Source of the DNA: JAWMQL01 sp033283165
GTDB taxonomy: Bacteria; Pseudomonadota; Gammaproteobacteria; Pseudomonadales; Halieaceae
Length of the DNA stretch: 64,000 nucleotides
Reading direction: 5' to 3'
Assembly (NCBI GenBank): GCA_033283165.1
Contig: JAWMQL010000010.1
Location: 62,001 to 126,000, forward strand
Position numbers and translations under genes: made by a program. Shown in pieces: positions 8,182-18,300 of this stretch (position 1 is the stretch's first letter; each line of letters starts with the position of its first letter). Below the pieces are notes generated by a model. The model was not told where the DNA came from, searched no databases, and worked only from the letters and a program-made list of their open reading frames with translations.

Positions 8182-9845
8182 CCGCGCTGGGGATAGAGTT
8201 GCAGTGTCGGTTCGGGGCGGCGGTTGTGCCGCTTCAGATACGCACCGCGCAGCCGTTTCAGCAGTTGCGCCAGCGGCTCGCCTCGCCAGCTCGTGCTCGC
8301 GCCTGAGTACAGCGTCCGATCCAGCTCTGTGACCAGCGTGGCGAATTCCTGACTCTCCAGCAACCCGGCCGCCTGCGTGATGGAGGTGATTCGCTGGCCA
8401 CCCGGCAGGCTCTGACACCACTGAAGGATCAGGTTGCGAACGGCCTGGGGCTGGTCGGACAGGCAGGCCGCCAGGAGTTGCTTGTAGAGCCTCACCTCGT
8501 CGGGATTCTCCCCGGCGGAGGAAGGTTCGCGCTCACCCCGTGGCAGCCGTCGCCGCAGCAGGTAAAGCAGCGTCAGGCACCAGCCGCCGGCGCTGGCCAG
8601 CGCCAGCCAGCGCCAGTAGTCCGGTTCGGGGCTGCCGGACAGGGTGGCCGGGGGGCTGACGATCGACGTGTCTGCCTGGGCCGATGTTGCCGGCAAGGGA
8701 TTCAGCGCCGGTTTTACCTGCAGCTGACGGGCCGGCACCACCGCGTAACGGAGGCTGTCGGACTGGGTGTCCCACCAGGGTATCCGGATCTCCGGCAGTT
8801 CCAGCGGCCCCTCGCGAGTGGGCACCAGGGCGGCACTGTCCAGCCGGGACCCTACCAGGCCGCTGCTGACTTCCGTGTCACTGATGACCGGCTGGTCCGG
8901 GTAGTACTTGAGTCCGGGGGTGGAGGGAAAAAGAATCGGCGGCAGTTGCGCGCCCTGCAAGCCCTCGCCGGTAATTTGCAGGCTGCGGGTGGCCGACTCC
9001 CCGGCGCGCAGTTGCTCCGGCGGCGTCGACCAGGTCTCCACGATGCGCAGGTCCCGGGCCGGCAGCCAGGTGCTGCCCGGAAAATTGTCGGGACGCGGCA
9101 ATACCTCGACCCGCAGTTCGTCACTGCGGCGGCGTAACTGGCGACCGGTATTGTCCATGTCAAACAGGGAGCGGCGGGGCAGGCTTTCCCGGGCCGAGAA
9201 AGTCTGTGCCGGTATGACCAACTCGCCGCTCTGTTCCGGGAAAATGGCATAGCGTATCTCGTGCACCAGCCACGGCCGGTCGTTGATCTGGCGCTGGAAC
9301 GAACGCTGCTCCAGCGGCTTCACGAACGCATTGTCCAGCTGCAATTCGGTAATGCTGCGGGATTCCAGGTTGACGGCCTGCTGGACCCTCAGCGTCAGGA
9401 TCAGCTGGCCCTGCACGTAGACCGAATCGCGATCCAGTTCGGCTTCGAACAAGACCACCTGCTGTCCGTCGGGCCCCTGCGGCGCAGGCCCGACCGTGAC
9501 GGAAATCGGCCCGGTCTGGCCGCTGCTGGTCCGCAGTGGCGGGATACGCAGGTTGCCCTCACGGCGCGGCAGCAAGTCCAGGAACTGCTGGTTTGTTCGC
9601 GTGGTGCGGCCGTTGATGATATTGGTGCTGCTGCTGGTGGACCGGCCCAGCAGCTCGAAATCTGCCAGGAGCGGAGACAACTCCAGTCCGTCCAGGCTGT
9701 CTTCCCCGGTGGCGGTGATGGTCAGTCGCAGGCTGTCGCCCAGCGCCACGCGGTCCCGGTCCAGGCTGGCATTCAGCTCTGCCCAGGCGCCCGGACTGGC
9801 GAGCACCAGGCACAGCGCCAGCCATTTACCAAAAGGTCTCATCAT
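8178..9845 (-). CDS. batD: BatD-like protein with signal peptide
   Basis: A 555-residue exported protein of the BatD/oxygen-tolerance family. I chose the ATG at 9845, which gives a clear Sec signal peptide (MMRPFGKWLALCLVLASPGAWA). Beta-rich immunoglobulin-like repeats follow, and a C-terminal transmembrane helix (WRWLALASAGGWCLTLLYLL) precedes a cytoplasmic tail. It is the last gene of the MoxR-VWA operon and overlaps the end of batBC by 20 nt. In Bacteroides, Bat proteins affect aerotolerance; in other bacteria the MoxR/VWA set supports envelope stress tolerance. The precise role here is inference. Confidence 0.85.
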   Translation of the reverse strand: MMRPFGKWLALCLVLASPGAWAELNASLDRDRVALGDSLRLTITATGEDSLDGLELSPLLADFELLGRSTSSSTNIINGRTTRTNQQFLDLLPRREGNLRIPPLRTSSGQTGPISVTVGPAPQGPDGQQVVLFEAELDRDSVYVQGQLILTLRVQQAVNLESRSITELQLDNAFVKPLEQRSFQRQINDRPWLVHEIRYAIFPEQSGELVIPAQTFSARESLPRRSLFDMDNTGRQLRRRSDELRVEVLPRPDNFPGSTWLPARDLRIVETWSTPPEQLRAGESATRSLQITGEGLQGAQLPPILFPSTPGLKYYPDQPVISDTEVSSGLVGSRLDSAALVPTREGPLELPEIRIPWWDTQSDSLRYAVVPARQLQVKPALNPLPATSAQADTSIVSPPATLSGSPEPDYWRWLALASAGGWCLTLLYLLRRRLPRGEREPSSAGENPDEVRLYKQLLAACLSDQPQAVRNLILQWCQSLPGGQRITSITQAAGLLESQEFATLVTELDRTLYSGASTSWRGEPLAQLLKRLRGAYLKRHNRRPEPTLQLYPQRG

Positions 9846-11688
9846 CTCTCCTGTCGCCCTGCAATTGCCGCTGGCGGCTCTCGTAGCGGAACTTTTCGCG
9901 CAGCAGTCCCGAGGGATCGTCAGGCACTCGACGTAACCACTGCTCCATCGCCTGTTCCAGTTCCTGCTGCCTGGGATCTGCCGCGGCCTGTTGCGTGCCC
10001 GTGTCGGCAGCCTCGCCTTCCGGTTCAGGGCGCGGTTCATCCTGCGCTGTCGGGCTGCGCTCCTGCCCGTTCTCTTCAGCCTGTTGTTGCGGCTGTGACT
10101 CCGGTTCCTGCGCCGACTGCTCACGATCGGAAGGTGAGTCGGGCCCACGGCCCTGGCTGTTGTCGGGTTGTTGCTCCTGTCCGGAATCCTCGCCTTCCTG
10201 CTGCTGGCCCTGTTCCTGTTTCTGGTCGCCGGTTTGCCCGCTGTCCTGCTGCTCCTGCTGTTGCTTATCCTGCTCGGAGTCTCCCCCTTGCTGTTCCTTT
10301 TCCTGCTGCTGCTGTTGTTCCTGCTGCTGTTTCAGTTGTTCGATCAGCGCCTTGTTTTCCCTGGCATCGTCACGGTCCGGCGCCAGCTCCAGCGAGCGGT
10401 TGTAGGCGGCGAGGGCCTCGTCAAGCTGTCCGGCCTTCGCCAGGGCATTAGCGCGGTTATACCAGCCGTCAGCACTGCTGTTATCACTGAATTTGTCGAT
10501 AGCGGATTCGTAATCCCCGGCGCGGTAGGCGGCGGTGCCCGCCCAGTCCCGATCTTCGAACAGCCGTGCCGCAGTTTCTGCGTCACCCTGTCGCAGGGCG
10601 CGCTCGGCCTGCTGGTCCGGGGTCAGCCACAGGTCCTGCCAGGTTTGTGCGCTGGCCGGCTCCGGCAGCCCGATCAGCAGCGGCAACAGACAGGCCACCC
10701 AGCCGCGGCGAAACAGGACCAGCACCACGGGCAACAGGAGCAGGGCAAACCAGTAGCCCTGGTCTTCCCAGGCGTCCGCCTTGCGATCCAGCAGCAGGGT
10801 TCTTTCCGCGCCGGGCAGCACCGGTGTTTCTGCCAGCAGGTAATCGATATCCTCCTGGTTGACCTGCAGGGCCCGGTAACGGCCGCCGGTGGCGGCAGCC
10901 AGGCGCTGTAGCGGACCTTCATCCAGGGTCGGCATGATGATGGTGCCGTCGCTGTCTTTCAGAAACCCACCCCGGGGCAGCGGGATGGGTGCACCGGTCC
11001 GGGTGCCCAGACCCAGGATCGACAGCTCGGTACCGGAATTTCTCAGCAGTCCGGCAATGGTCTCGGCGTCGTCATTCCCGAGACCGTCGGTTACCAGCAG
11101 GATTCGGCCCCGCGCGATACCGGCCGAACGCAGCAGCTCTATCGCCATTTCGGTTGCCGCGGCGGCATCGCTGCCGGGCACGGGCATCATGTCTGGCTCC
11201 AGCGCCGGTAGCAGGTTGGTGATGGTCGGTGTGTCGTCCGTGAGCGGGGTCACCACGTGGGCGTCACCGGCGTAGGCGATCAGGCCGGTCTGTCCCTCGC
11301 GCCGTAGCTGCAGAAGGTCCACCAGTTTCTGGCGCGCCCGATCCAGCCGCGAGGGCGGCTGGTCGGCTGCTTTCATCGAATAACTGAGATCCAGTACGAT
11401 GACCAGTGCATCCTGCTTCTGGTGCACGGGTTGTGGCAGCTGGTGCCAGCTGGGTCCCGCCGCTGCGAAGGCCGCCACCGCCCAGGCCAGCAGGAGTACG
11501 GGGAGCAATCCCCGGCGCGCCTCGCCCGGGCCGCCGCTGATCAGATACTGCAACAGTTCCGGCGCGATCACGTCAGTCCAGCTGCCGCTGCTGCGCTGCT
11601 GGCGCCACAGCAGCAGGCCGAGGAGTATTGCCGGCAACAGGGCCCACAGCCACTCCGGGCGCATCAGGTGCAGGGGTCCCAGATTCAT
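9826..11688 (-). CDS. batB: VWA-TPR protein (BatB-BatC fusion) with Gln-rich region
   Basis: A 620-residue membrane protein combining BatB and BatC. An N-terminal transmembrane pair (about residues 10-28 and 60-78) leads into a von Willebrand A domain with the MIDAS motif at Asp100, Ser102 and Ser104. A third membrane segment (FALLLLPVVLVLF) follows, then two TPR-like units around DEALAAYNRSLELAP. Residues about 452-571 are a low-complexity Gln/Glu/Asp-rich stretch with almost no hydrophobics, and the tail is basic and predicted helical. It overlaps batA by ATGA. VWA domains bind partner proteins through Mg2+; the MoxR ATPase of the operon is the likely regulator. Confidence 0.88.
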   Translation of the reverse strand: MNLGPLHLMRPEWLWALLPAILLGLLLWRQQRSSGSWTDVIAPELLQYLISGGPGEARRGLLPVLLLAWAVAAFAAAGPSWHQLPQPVHQKQDALVIVLDLSYSMKAADQPPSRLDRARQKLVDLLQLRREGQTGLIAYAGDAHVVTPLTDDTPTITNLLPALEPDMMPVPGSDAAAATEMAIELLRSAGIARGRILLVTDGLGNDDAETIAGLLRNSGTELSILGLGTRTGAPIPLPRGGFLKDSDGTIIMPTLDEGPLQRLAAATGGRYRALQVNQEDIDYLLAETPVLPGAERTLLLDRKADAWEDQGYWFALLLLPVVLVLFRRGWVACLLPLLIGLPEPASAQTWQDLWLTPDQQAERALRQGDAETAARLFEDRDWAGTAAYRAGDYESAIDKFSDNSSADGWYNRANALAKAGQLDEALAAYNRSLELAPDRDDARENKALIEQLKQQQEQQQQQEKEQQGGDSEQDKQQQEQQDSGQTGDQKQEQGQQQEGEDSGQEQQPDNSQGRGPDSPSDREQSAQEPESQPQQQAEENGQERSPTAQDEPRPEPEGEAADTGTQQAAADPRQQELEQAMEQWLRRVPDDPSGLLREKFRYESRQRQLQGDRRDDETFW

Positions 11689-12716
11689 CCGGTGACCCCC
11701 CGCAGCAGGTCATTACCGCCCCTCTGCCACCAGCCGCGAAACCCCAACAGGAAGCTGAGCAACAGCGCGGCGCCCAGCGGCCAGTGTCCCAGCGCCTGGC
11801 GCGGACGGTACAGGTCGCTGTCCTGGGCTACTGGCTCCAACTGGTTCAACAACCCGTATATACCGGCCAGCTCCTGCGGATCGTGGGCACGGAAGTACCG
11901 GCCACCGGTAGTCTCGGCGATATTTTTCAGGGTGGTTTCGTCCAGTTCCGCCGAGGGATTGACCTGGCGACGGCCAAAACTGGAGCCGAAAATCCCCGGC
12001 AGGGTCATGGTCTCCGCGCCGATCCCGATCGTGTAAATACGGATGCCGAGCTTCTGCGCCACGCTGGCGGCGTCCAGGGGACTGATGGAACTAGCGGTAT
12101 CCTGGCCGTCCGTCAGCAGGATCAGTACCCGGTTCTCGGCGGGCCGTTCGCGCAGTCGCTTTGCCGCCAGCCCGATCGCATCGCCGATGGCAGTCTCCTG
12201 GCCGGCAAAGCCTATCCGCGCCTCGCGCAGGAAGCGCTCCACCGTGGTGGTATCGAAGCTGAGGGGCGATTGCAGGTAGGCGCGGCTGCCAAACAGGATC
12301 AAGCCCAACCGGTCGCCACTGCGTTGGCTGATGAAGTCCGCTGCAACCTGCTTGATGGCGGTTATACGCGGCACCTGCCGATTGTTGAGCTGCATGTCCT
12401 CGACCTGCATGCTGCCCGAGATGTCCACTGCGAGCATGAGGTCGCGCCCGCTGTTGGGCAGTTCCACTGGCTCCCCAATCCACATCGGCCGGGCCAGCGC
12501 GGTCAACAGCAACAGCCATAGTAACCATAGCGCAGCGAGTTGCAGCGGGCCCTGGCTGCGCTGCCTGCCGGCCTGCCCGGCGCTGAGTTGTTGCCACTGT
12601 GTGAAAAACGGGGCGCGCAGGGCAGTGTCGCGCCGTTTTACCCCGGGCAGGAATCTCCGCACCAGCCACGGCAGGGGCAGCAGCAGCGCCATCCAGGGCC
12701 AGAGCCACTCGATCAT
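11685..12716 (-). CDS. batA: BatA-like VWA domain membrane protein
   Basis: A 343-residue protein with two N-terminal hydrophobic segments (about residues 3-19 and 58-75), a von Willebrand A domain and a C-terminal membrane anchor (LGHWPLGAALLLSFLLGFRGWW). The MIDAS motif is intact at Asp98, Ser100 and Ser102 (DISGS), with the later Thr/Asp of LLTDGQDT. It overlaps its neighbours on both sides by ATGA, as expected for a translationally coupled complex. Likely partner of BatBC and BatD in the inner membrane, controlled by the MoxR ATPase. Confidence 0.88.
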   Translation of the reverse strand: MIEWLWPWMALLLPLPWLVRRFLPGVKRRDTALRAPFFTQWQQLSAGQAGRQRSQGPLQLAALWLLWLLLLTALARPMWIGEPVELPNSGRDLMLAVDISGSMQVEDMQLNNRQVPRITAIKQVAADFISQRSGDRLGLILFGSRAYLQSPLSFDTTTVERFLREARIGFAGQETAIGDAIGLAAKRLRERPAENRVLILLTDGQDTASSISPLDAASVAQKLGIRIYTIGIGAETMTLPGIFGSSFGRRQVNPSAELDETTLKNIAETTGGRYFRAHDPQELAGIYGLLNQLEPVAQDSDLYRPRQALGHWPLGAALLLSFLLGFRGWWQRGGNDLLRGVTG

Positions 12717-13195
12717 GCCGGCCCCCGGTGTTGGCGGATCCAGTCCCGGGACGCGCGCAGCAGTTGTTGTTCATCGAATGCGTCGCCACCCGGTCCGTAC
12801 AGGGCGGCGAGGAAGTCAGTTGAAAAGCCGGGCAGTTGTTTGCAGCCGCTTTTCTCGTTGAGAAACAGCAGCCAGTGCTCGCCGCTGCAGGCGGCCACCT
12901 CTGGCCCGGGCCACGCGCGAAGGGCGACGGATTTCAGCAGGGCATTTACCCGGGTGGCGAAGACCTGTGGATCTTCCCGTGCATCCGGTTCAAGCGCGAT
13001 CGCTTCAAGTTGGCGCAGCGCCTGACGCCGGTAACCGTTGCCGCGCCAGCGCTTCCAGGCCAGCCAGCCCAGGACCAGCAGCAGGACCAGGGCCAGGCCT
13101 GCCAGCAGCCACCAGCCTGGGGCGGGCGGCCACCAGCCGATCGCGGCGGGTTCGCGCAGGGGATGCAGTTGCGCCAGGGGATCCGGAGTCGTCAT
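12713..13195 (-). CDS. DUF4381 domain-containing protein
   Basis: A 160-residue protein with the usual DUF4381 layout. A short N-terminal stretch (PLAQLHPLREP) precedes one transmembrane helix at about residues 28-47 (WWLLAGLALVLLLVLGWLAWK). A cytoplasmic helical domain follows with conserved RVNALLKSVALRAWP and GEHWLLFLN segments. Function unknown, but the family is found almost only inside MoxR-DUF58-VWA operons, so it is probably a structural part of that assembly. Confidence 0.85.
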   Translation of the reverse strand: MTTPDPLAQLHPLREPAAIGWWPPAPGWWLLAGLALVLLLVLGWLAWKRWRGNGYRRQALRQLEAIALEPDAREDPQVFATRVNALLKSVALRAWPGPEVAACSGEHWLLFLNEKSGCKQLPGFSTDFLAALYGPGGDAFDEQQLLRASRDWIRQHRGPA

Positions 13196-14136
13196 CGTTT
13201 CCTGTCGCCGTAATACGTTTGCAGCAGTGTAAAGGGCGAGTCGCTGGTGGCGGCTGTCAGCAACGGTATGCCGAGGCGCTGCATTTCCCGTTCCAGCAAC
13301 GCGCGCTTTTGCTGAGCCTGTTCCCGGTAGGCGAGCTGAATCTGGCGGTCACCGGTATACAGGCTGGTCCGTTCGCTGCCCTGGCTCACGGTATAGTGCC
13401 CGGCGCGGGGCAGCTCGAATTCCATCGCGTCGCAGCAGGCGATAGCCGTGATTTCCGTGTGCTGAGCCAGTTGGAACAGATGTTCCAGTGCCTGGCTTTC
13501 TTCGAGCCCCTGGAAATCACTCACAAGAAACAGGCTGCTGCCCGGGCGGGCGATACGACGCAACTTGGCCAGGACCGATGAGAAGCTGTTATCTGCCCGG
13601 CCGTTGTCTTTTGGCAGGGCCCTGTTATAGCGCTCCAGTTCGGACAGCAGCGCCAGGGCGGTCTTGCGGCTGCGCCGTGGCCTGATATCCCGGTGTTCCT
13701 GTTCGTTGAATACCAGCCCGCCAATGCGGTCGCCGTTGTCCAGCGCGGACCAGCACAACAGGGCACCCAGCTGGGCCGCCAGCACAGACTTGAAACAGTG
13801 ACTGGAGCCGAAGAACATGCTGTTGCGCTGGTCGGTGACCACCAGCACCGGCCGTTCCCGCTCCTCACGGAAAATCTTGGTGTGAGCCGACCCGGTACGG
13901 GCCGTGACCCGCCAGTCGATAGTGCGGATGTCGTCGCCCGGCTGGTAGCTTCGGACTTCCTCGAAATCGATGCCGCGGCCGCGAAAATTGGATTTGTTCG
14001 GCCCCGCGAGAACGCTGAGGGCGCGGGTCTTGCGTGCCAGACGAAGCTGTCGAGCGGGGAAGCGCAGGGCGATCAGGTCCGCCAGCGCCACGTAAGCGCC
14101 GGTGGCGGGTGCTGTAATGTCAGCTTGCCGGCCCAC
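13192..14136 (-). CDS. DUF58 domain-containing protein
   Basis: A 314-residue soluble DUF58 protein with a VWA-like C-terminal half. The family signature is the N-terminal FRGRGIDFEEVRSYQPGDDIRTIDWRVTAR region, here complete. A degenerate MIDAS region (VVTDQRNSMFFG) follows, and a SLFLVSDFQGLEE segment. GTG start 4 nt after moxR. DUF58 proteins pair with MoxR ATPases and are thought to act as their adaptors or substrates; the biochemical role is not established. Confidence 0.9.
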   Translation of the reverse strand: MGRQADITAPATGAYVALADLIALRFPARQLRLARKTRALSVLAGPNKSNFRGRGIDFEEVRSYQPGDDIRTIDWRVTARTGSAHTKIFREERERPVLVVTDQRNSMFFGSSHCFKSVLAAQLGALLCWSALDNGDRIGGLVFNEQEHRDIRPRRSRKTALALLSELERYNRALPKDNGRADNSFSSVLAKLRRIARPGSSLFLVSDFQGLEESQALEHLFQLAQHTEITAIACCDAMEFELPRAGHYTVSQGSERTSLYTGDRQIQLAYREQAQQKRALLEREMQRLGIPLLTAATSDSPFTLLQTYYGDRKR

Positions 14137-14140
14137 TGTT

Positions 14141-15097
14141 TCAGCCCACAGGCACCAGTGTCAGCAGTTCCTCGATCACCCGGTCCGTGCTCACTCCGTT
14201 GGCCTCCGCCTCGAAACTGAGAATCAGTCTGTGGCGCAGCACGTCCGCGGCCACCGCCTGCACATCATCCGGACTGACGAAATCGCGGTTCGCCAGCCAG
14301 GCGTGTGCCCGGGCACAGCGGTCCAGGGCAATGGTCGCCCTTGGGCTGCCGCCGTATTCTATCCAGCCGGCGAGTTCGGGCGAGTAGAGTCCGGGGTCGC
14401 GGGAGGCGACCACCAGTTGCACCAGGTATTGCTCCACAGCCTCCGCCATGTGCATTGACAGGACTTCCCGGCGCGCCTGGAAGACGGCTTCCTGTGACAA
14501 CGGCGAGGGCGCGGAACGAACCGGCTGACTGGCTTCAGCCCGGGTCAGGCGCAGGATCTCCGCCTCGGCCGCCGCATCCGGGTAGTCCACCCGTACGTGC
14601 AGGAGAAAACGGTCCAGCTGCGCTTCCGGCAGGGGATAGGTTCCCTCCTGCTCGATCGGGTTCTGGGTCGCCATCACCAGGAACAGTTCCGGCAGGGCGA
14701 AGGTTTCGCTGCCCACGCTGACCTGTCGCTCCGCCATGGCCTCCAGCAGAGCCGATTGCACTTTGGCCGGGGCCCGGTTGACCTCGTCCGCCAGTACCAG
14801 GTTGTGAAATATCGGCCCCCGCTGGAAATGAAAGCTGGCCTCCTGTGGCCGATAGATCTCGGTTCCGGTAACGTCGCCCGGTAACAGGTCCGGCGTGAAC
14901 TGGATGCGGTGGAAGCTGCCCTCCAGACCCTCGGCCAGGCTTTTGATGGCCCGGGTCTTGGCCAGCCCCGGTGCACCCTCCACCAGCAGGTGGCCGTCCG
15001 CCAGCAGGGCGATAGTGAGGCGTTCCACGAGGTGCTCCTGGCCAATGATTTGCTGGCTGAGCCAGTCACGCAAGGTTCTGATGTCTACCCCTGACAC
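14141..15097 (-). CDS. MoxR family AAA+ ATPase
   Basis: A 318-residue AAA+ ATPase of the MoxR branch. The Walker A is GAPGLAKT at residues 41-48 (the GxPGxAKT variant normal for this family), the Walker B reads LVLADEVNRAP, and sensor 1 is in MATQNPIEQEGTYPLPEAQLDRF. It is thought to remodel or metallate VWA-domain partner proteins; all candidate partners (DUF58, BatA, BatBC) are encoded directly downstream. GTG start. First gene of a six-gene minus-strand operon. The operon promoter should lie in the 206-nt gap to gdhB, but I cannot pinpoint it. Confidence 0.92.
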   Translation of the reverse strand: MSGVDIRTLRDWLSQQIIGQEHLVERLTIALLADGHLLVEGAPGLAKTRAIKSLAEGLEGSFHRIQFTPDLLPGDVTGTEIYRPQEASFHFQRGPIFHNLVLADEVNRAPAKVQSALLEAMAERQVSVGSETFALPELFLVMATQNPIEQEGTYPLPEAQLDRFLLHVRVDYPDAAAEAEILRLTRAEASQPVRSAPSPLSQEAVFQARREVLSMHMAEAVEQYLVQLVVASRDPGLYSPELAGWIEYGGSPRATIALDRCARAHAWLANRDFVSPDDVQAVAADVLRHRLILSFEAEANGVSTDRVIEELLTLVPVG

Positions 15098-15303
15098 GGT
15101 ATCTCCCGGTTAGTGATGTGGAATGCTGCGAGCCGCCCGCAGTAGACTGGCGCCCGATGGAGAGCCCGCATTGTAGCGAACCTCCCGGGCCTGTCCACCA
15201 GTGCTTGAGGGCACAGACTGGCGGTCCCAAACTGTGACTTTTGACCGTAGATAAAAGTTCCGCCATTCCTCACTCACGACGGGGAATTGACTAGAATAGG
15301 GCC

Positions 15304-18300
15304 ATGAGTTGGGAAAGCAGTAAAGAGTCGGCGCTGTCAGAAGTCGCGCGGCTGATCGACAAACGGGTGGCAGAGCATCATCGCCAGGCCCTGCATAAGC
15401 TATGCGGGTCTTTTTTCCGCCGTTTCCCGGCGGAGGATATGCGCGGGCGGTCGGCTGAGAACCTGTACGGCTGCGCTTACGGCCTGTTGCGATTCATGGA
15501 TGACTGGCAGGGCGATGGCCCGAAGGTCAACATCTTTAACCCCAGCCTGGAGAGTCACGGCTGGGAAACAAAGTACACCGTGATCCTGGTACTTTGCCGT
15601 GCCATGCCGTTCTGTACCGCCTCGGTGCGTGGTGAGTTGAACCGCCGCCTGATCAATGTTCATACACTCACCAGTTTCAACCTGACCTGCAGACGGCGAC
15701 AGGATGGCGAGCTGCTCGACGTGCTGGAAGCGGATTCCAGCGGTGAGGGTGTGTCCAGGGAAAGTGTGCTGTTCTTCGAGATCGGACGCCAATCCGATGC
15801 CGGCGAGCTGGCTGAATTGCAGGGGACGCTGATCGAGATCCTGCAGGAAGTCACCGTGGTGGTAGAGGACTTCCCGTTGATGCGGCAACGCCTGCACGAA
15901 GTGGCTGCTGTGGTTGAGGGCAGCAAGGTTATAGACTCTTCCCTGCGCGCCGAGGCGGCCGAGTTCCTGTTCTGGCTGGATCGCGAACACATGACTTTTC
16001 TCGGCTACGAGTACCTGCAGGTGCAGCGCGAGAATGGTGGCTTTGCGGTGCATGCCGATCCAGAGCGCAGTCTCGGGTCGCTGCGAAATCGCGATACCCG
16101 TGGTGAGCAGGACCTGCTGCTGGATCTGCAATCCCTGGACGCCGAGCAGTTACGGCAAAAGCAGCTGAGTTTCTCCAAGTCGAGGTTGCGCTCCAGGGTG
16201 CATCGCCAGGCCTACCCGGATTACGTCGAGGTCAAGGACTACGACGAGAGCGGTGAAGTGGTTGGCCAGCATCGCTTTATCGGTCTGTTCACTTTCAGCG
16301 TCTACACTACCGATCCCAAGCTGATTCCCATCCTGCGGCGCAAGGTTGAAAGCGTGGTGGAGCATTCAGGCCTGGAGGAAAACAGTCACAGCGGCCGCGA
16401 ACTGGCGCGCACCCTGGAACTCTTTCCCCGGGATGAATTGTTCCAGTCCAGTGTCGTCCAGCTCTCGGAAACTGCTCAGGCTGTGAACAGTATCCAGGAG
16501 CGACGACAGACGCGCCTCTTTGTGCGGCGCGACGTCCACGGCAAGTTCGTCAATTGCCTGGTGTATATCCCGCGGGATCGCTATACCACCAACCAGCGCA
16601 TCGTCATCCAGAATATCCTGACCCGGGCATTTGATGCCGAGGAATCCGAGTTCACCACGCAGTTTTCCGAATCCATCCTGGTGCGTTGCTATTTTGTCTT
16701 GCGAGTCGATCCCACTGCGCCGGCGGATTGCGATATCAACGAGATAGAGGAACAAATCGTGCAAGCCACACTTGCCTGGGAGGACCGGCTGCGCGACAGG
16801 CTGGTCGAGGAATTTGGAGAAGAACTCGGTGAAAAATACAGCCGGGAACTGGTGCCGGGATTTCCACCCGGATACCGGGACGACTTCGATCCCCGTGTCG
16901 CCGTTATCGATATCCGCAAGATCCAGGCGCTGATCGATGGCCAGGAACTGGCCATGGGTCTGTACCGGCTGGTAGAGGATGAAGAGACGTTGCGCCTGCG
17001 TCTCTACCACCGGGGCGACTCGTTGCCATTGTCAGACGTGCTGCCCATCCTGGAAAACCTCGGGCTGCGGGTGGTATCGGAGCGACCCTACGGCGTGCGA
17101 GCGCATTCGGGCCAGCTCTACTGGGTGCAGGAGTTCAGCCTGCTGTATTCGCTGGCTCACGACATCGAACTGGACAAGGTGCGGGAGGAGTTTGAAGATG
17201 CCTTTGCCCGCATCTGGTTCGGGGAGGCGGAGAGTGATTCCTTCAACCGCCTCCTGATCGGCACGCGTCTTAGCTGGCGCGAGATTGCCCTGTTGCGAGC
17301 CTATGCCCGCTACCTGCGGCAACTCAACTTTCCCTACAGCGTGGAATACATCGCGGAAACGATGGCCAACCAGCTGCATATCACAGCCGGTATCGTCGAA
17401 TTGTTCCTCACCCGCTTCTCGCCGGTGTTCGACGGTGACGAGGACTGGCGAGCCCAGCGGGAACTGGCGGTGGAGCAAAAAATTCTCGATGCCCTGGAGG
17501 GGGTGCGCAACCTGGGCGAGGACCGGATCATCCGGCAGTTCGTCAAGGTGATCAAGGCGACACTGCGGACCAATTTTTTCCAGCAGGACGACCGGGGGGA
17601 ATTGAAGCCCTACTTCTCCTTCAAGTTGAAGCCCCGCGATATCCCGGAGGTGCCGCGGCCCGTTCCCCTTTATGAAATTTATGTCTATTCGCCGCGGATG
17701 GAAGGCGTGCACCTGCGCGGAGGCAAGGTGGCTCGCGGCGGGCTGCGCTGGTCGGACCGCCTGGAGGATTTCCGGACGGAGGTGTTGGGCCTGGTCAAGG
17801 CGCAGCAGGTCAAGAACGCGGTCATCGTCCCAGTCGGCGCCAAGGGTGGTTTCGTCGCCCGGCAACTGACGCCGGACATGTCCCGGGAAGAAGTACAGCA
17901 AGAGGGTATAGAGTGTTACCGCATGTTCATCCGCGGCCTGCTGGACATAACCGATAACCGGGTCGAAGACCGCATTGTTCGACCGCACTACGTGGTGGCC
18001 AAGGACGAAGAGGACCCTTACCTGGTGGTGGCAGCGGACAAGGGTACCGCCACCTTTTCCGACATCGCCAACGAGCTGTCAGCCGACTACGATTTCTGGC
18101 TGGGCGATGCCTTTGCTTCCGGTGGCAGCGTGGGCTACGACCACAAGAAGATGGGCATCACCGCACGGGGCGCCTGGGTCTCTGTACAGCGCCATTTTCG
18201 GGAGATGGGCCTGGATGTGCAGAACACCGATTTTACCGTGGTGGGCATTGGTGACATGGCGGGGGACGTGTTCGGCAACGGCATGTTGCTGTCGGAGCAT

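Noticed and set aside
9846..10148. N-terminal extension of batD
   Set aside because: It lies inside batBC in another frame and is Arg-rich low-complexity sequence. The ATG at 9845 gives a proper signal peptide.
15098..15303. Promoter elements for gdhB and the MoxR operon
   Set aside because: TTGACC (15240-15245) and TTGACT (15287-15292) occur, but no -10 at proper spacing and a sensible distance to the start can be matched.
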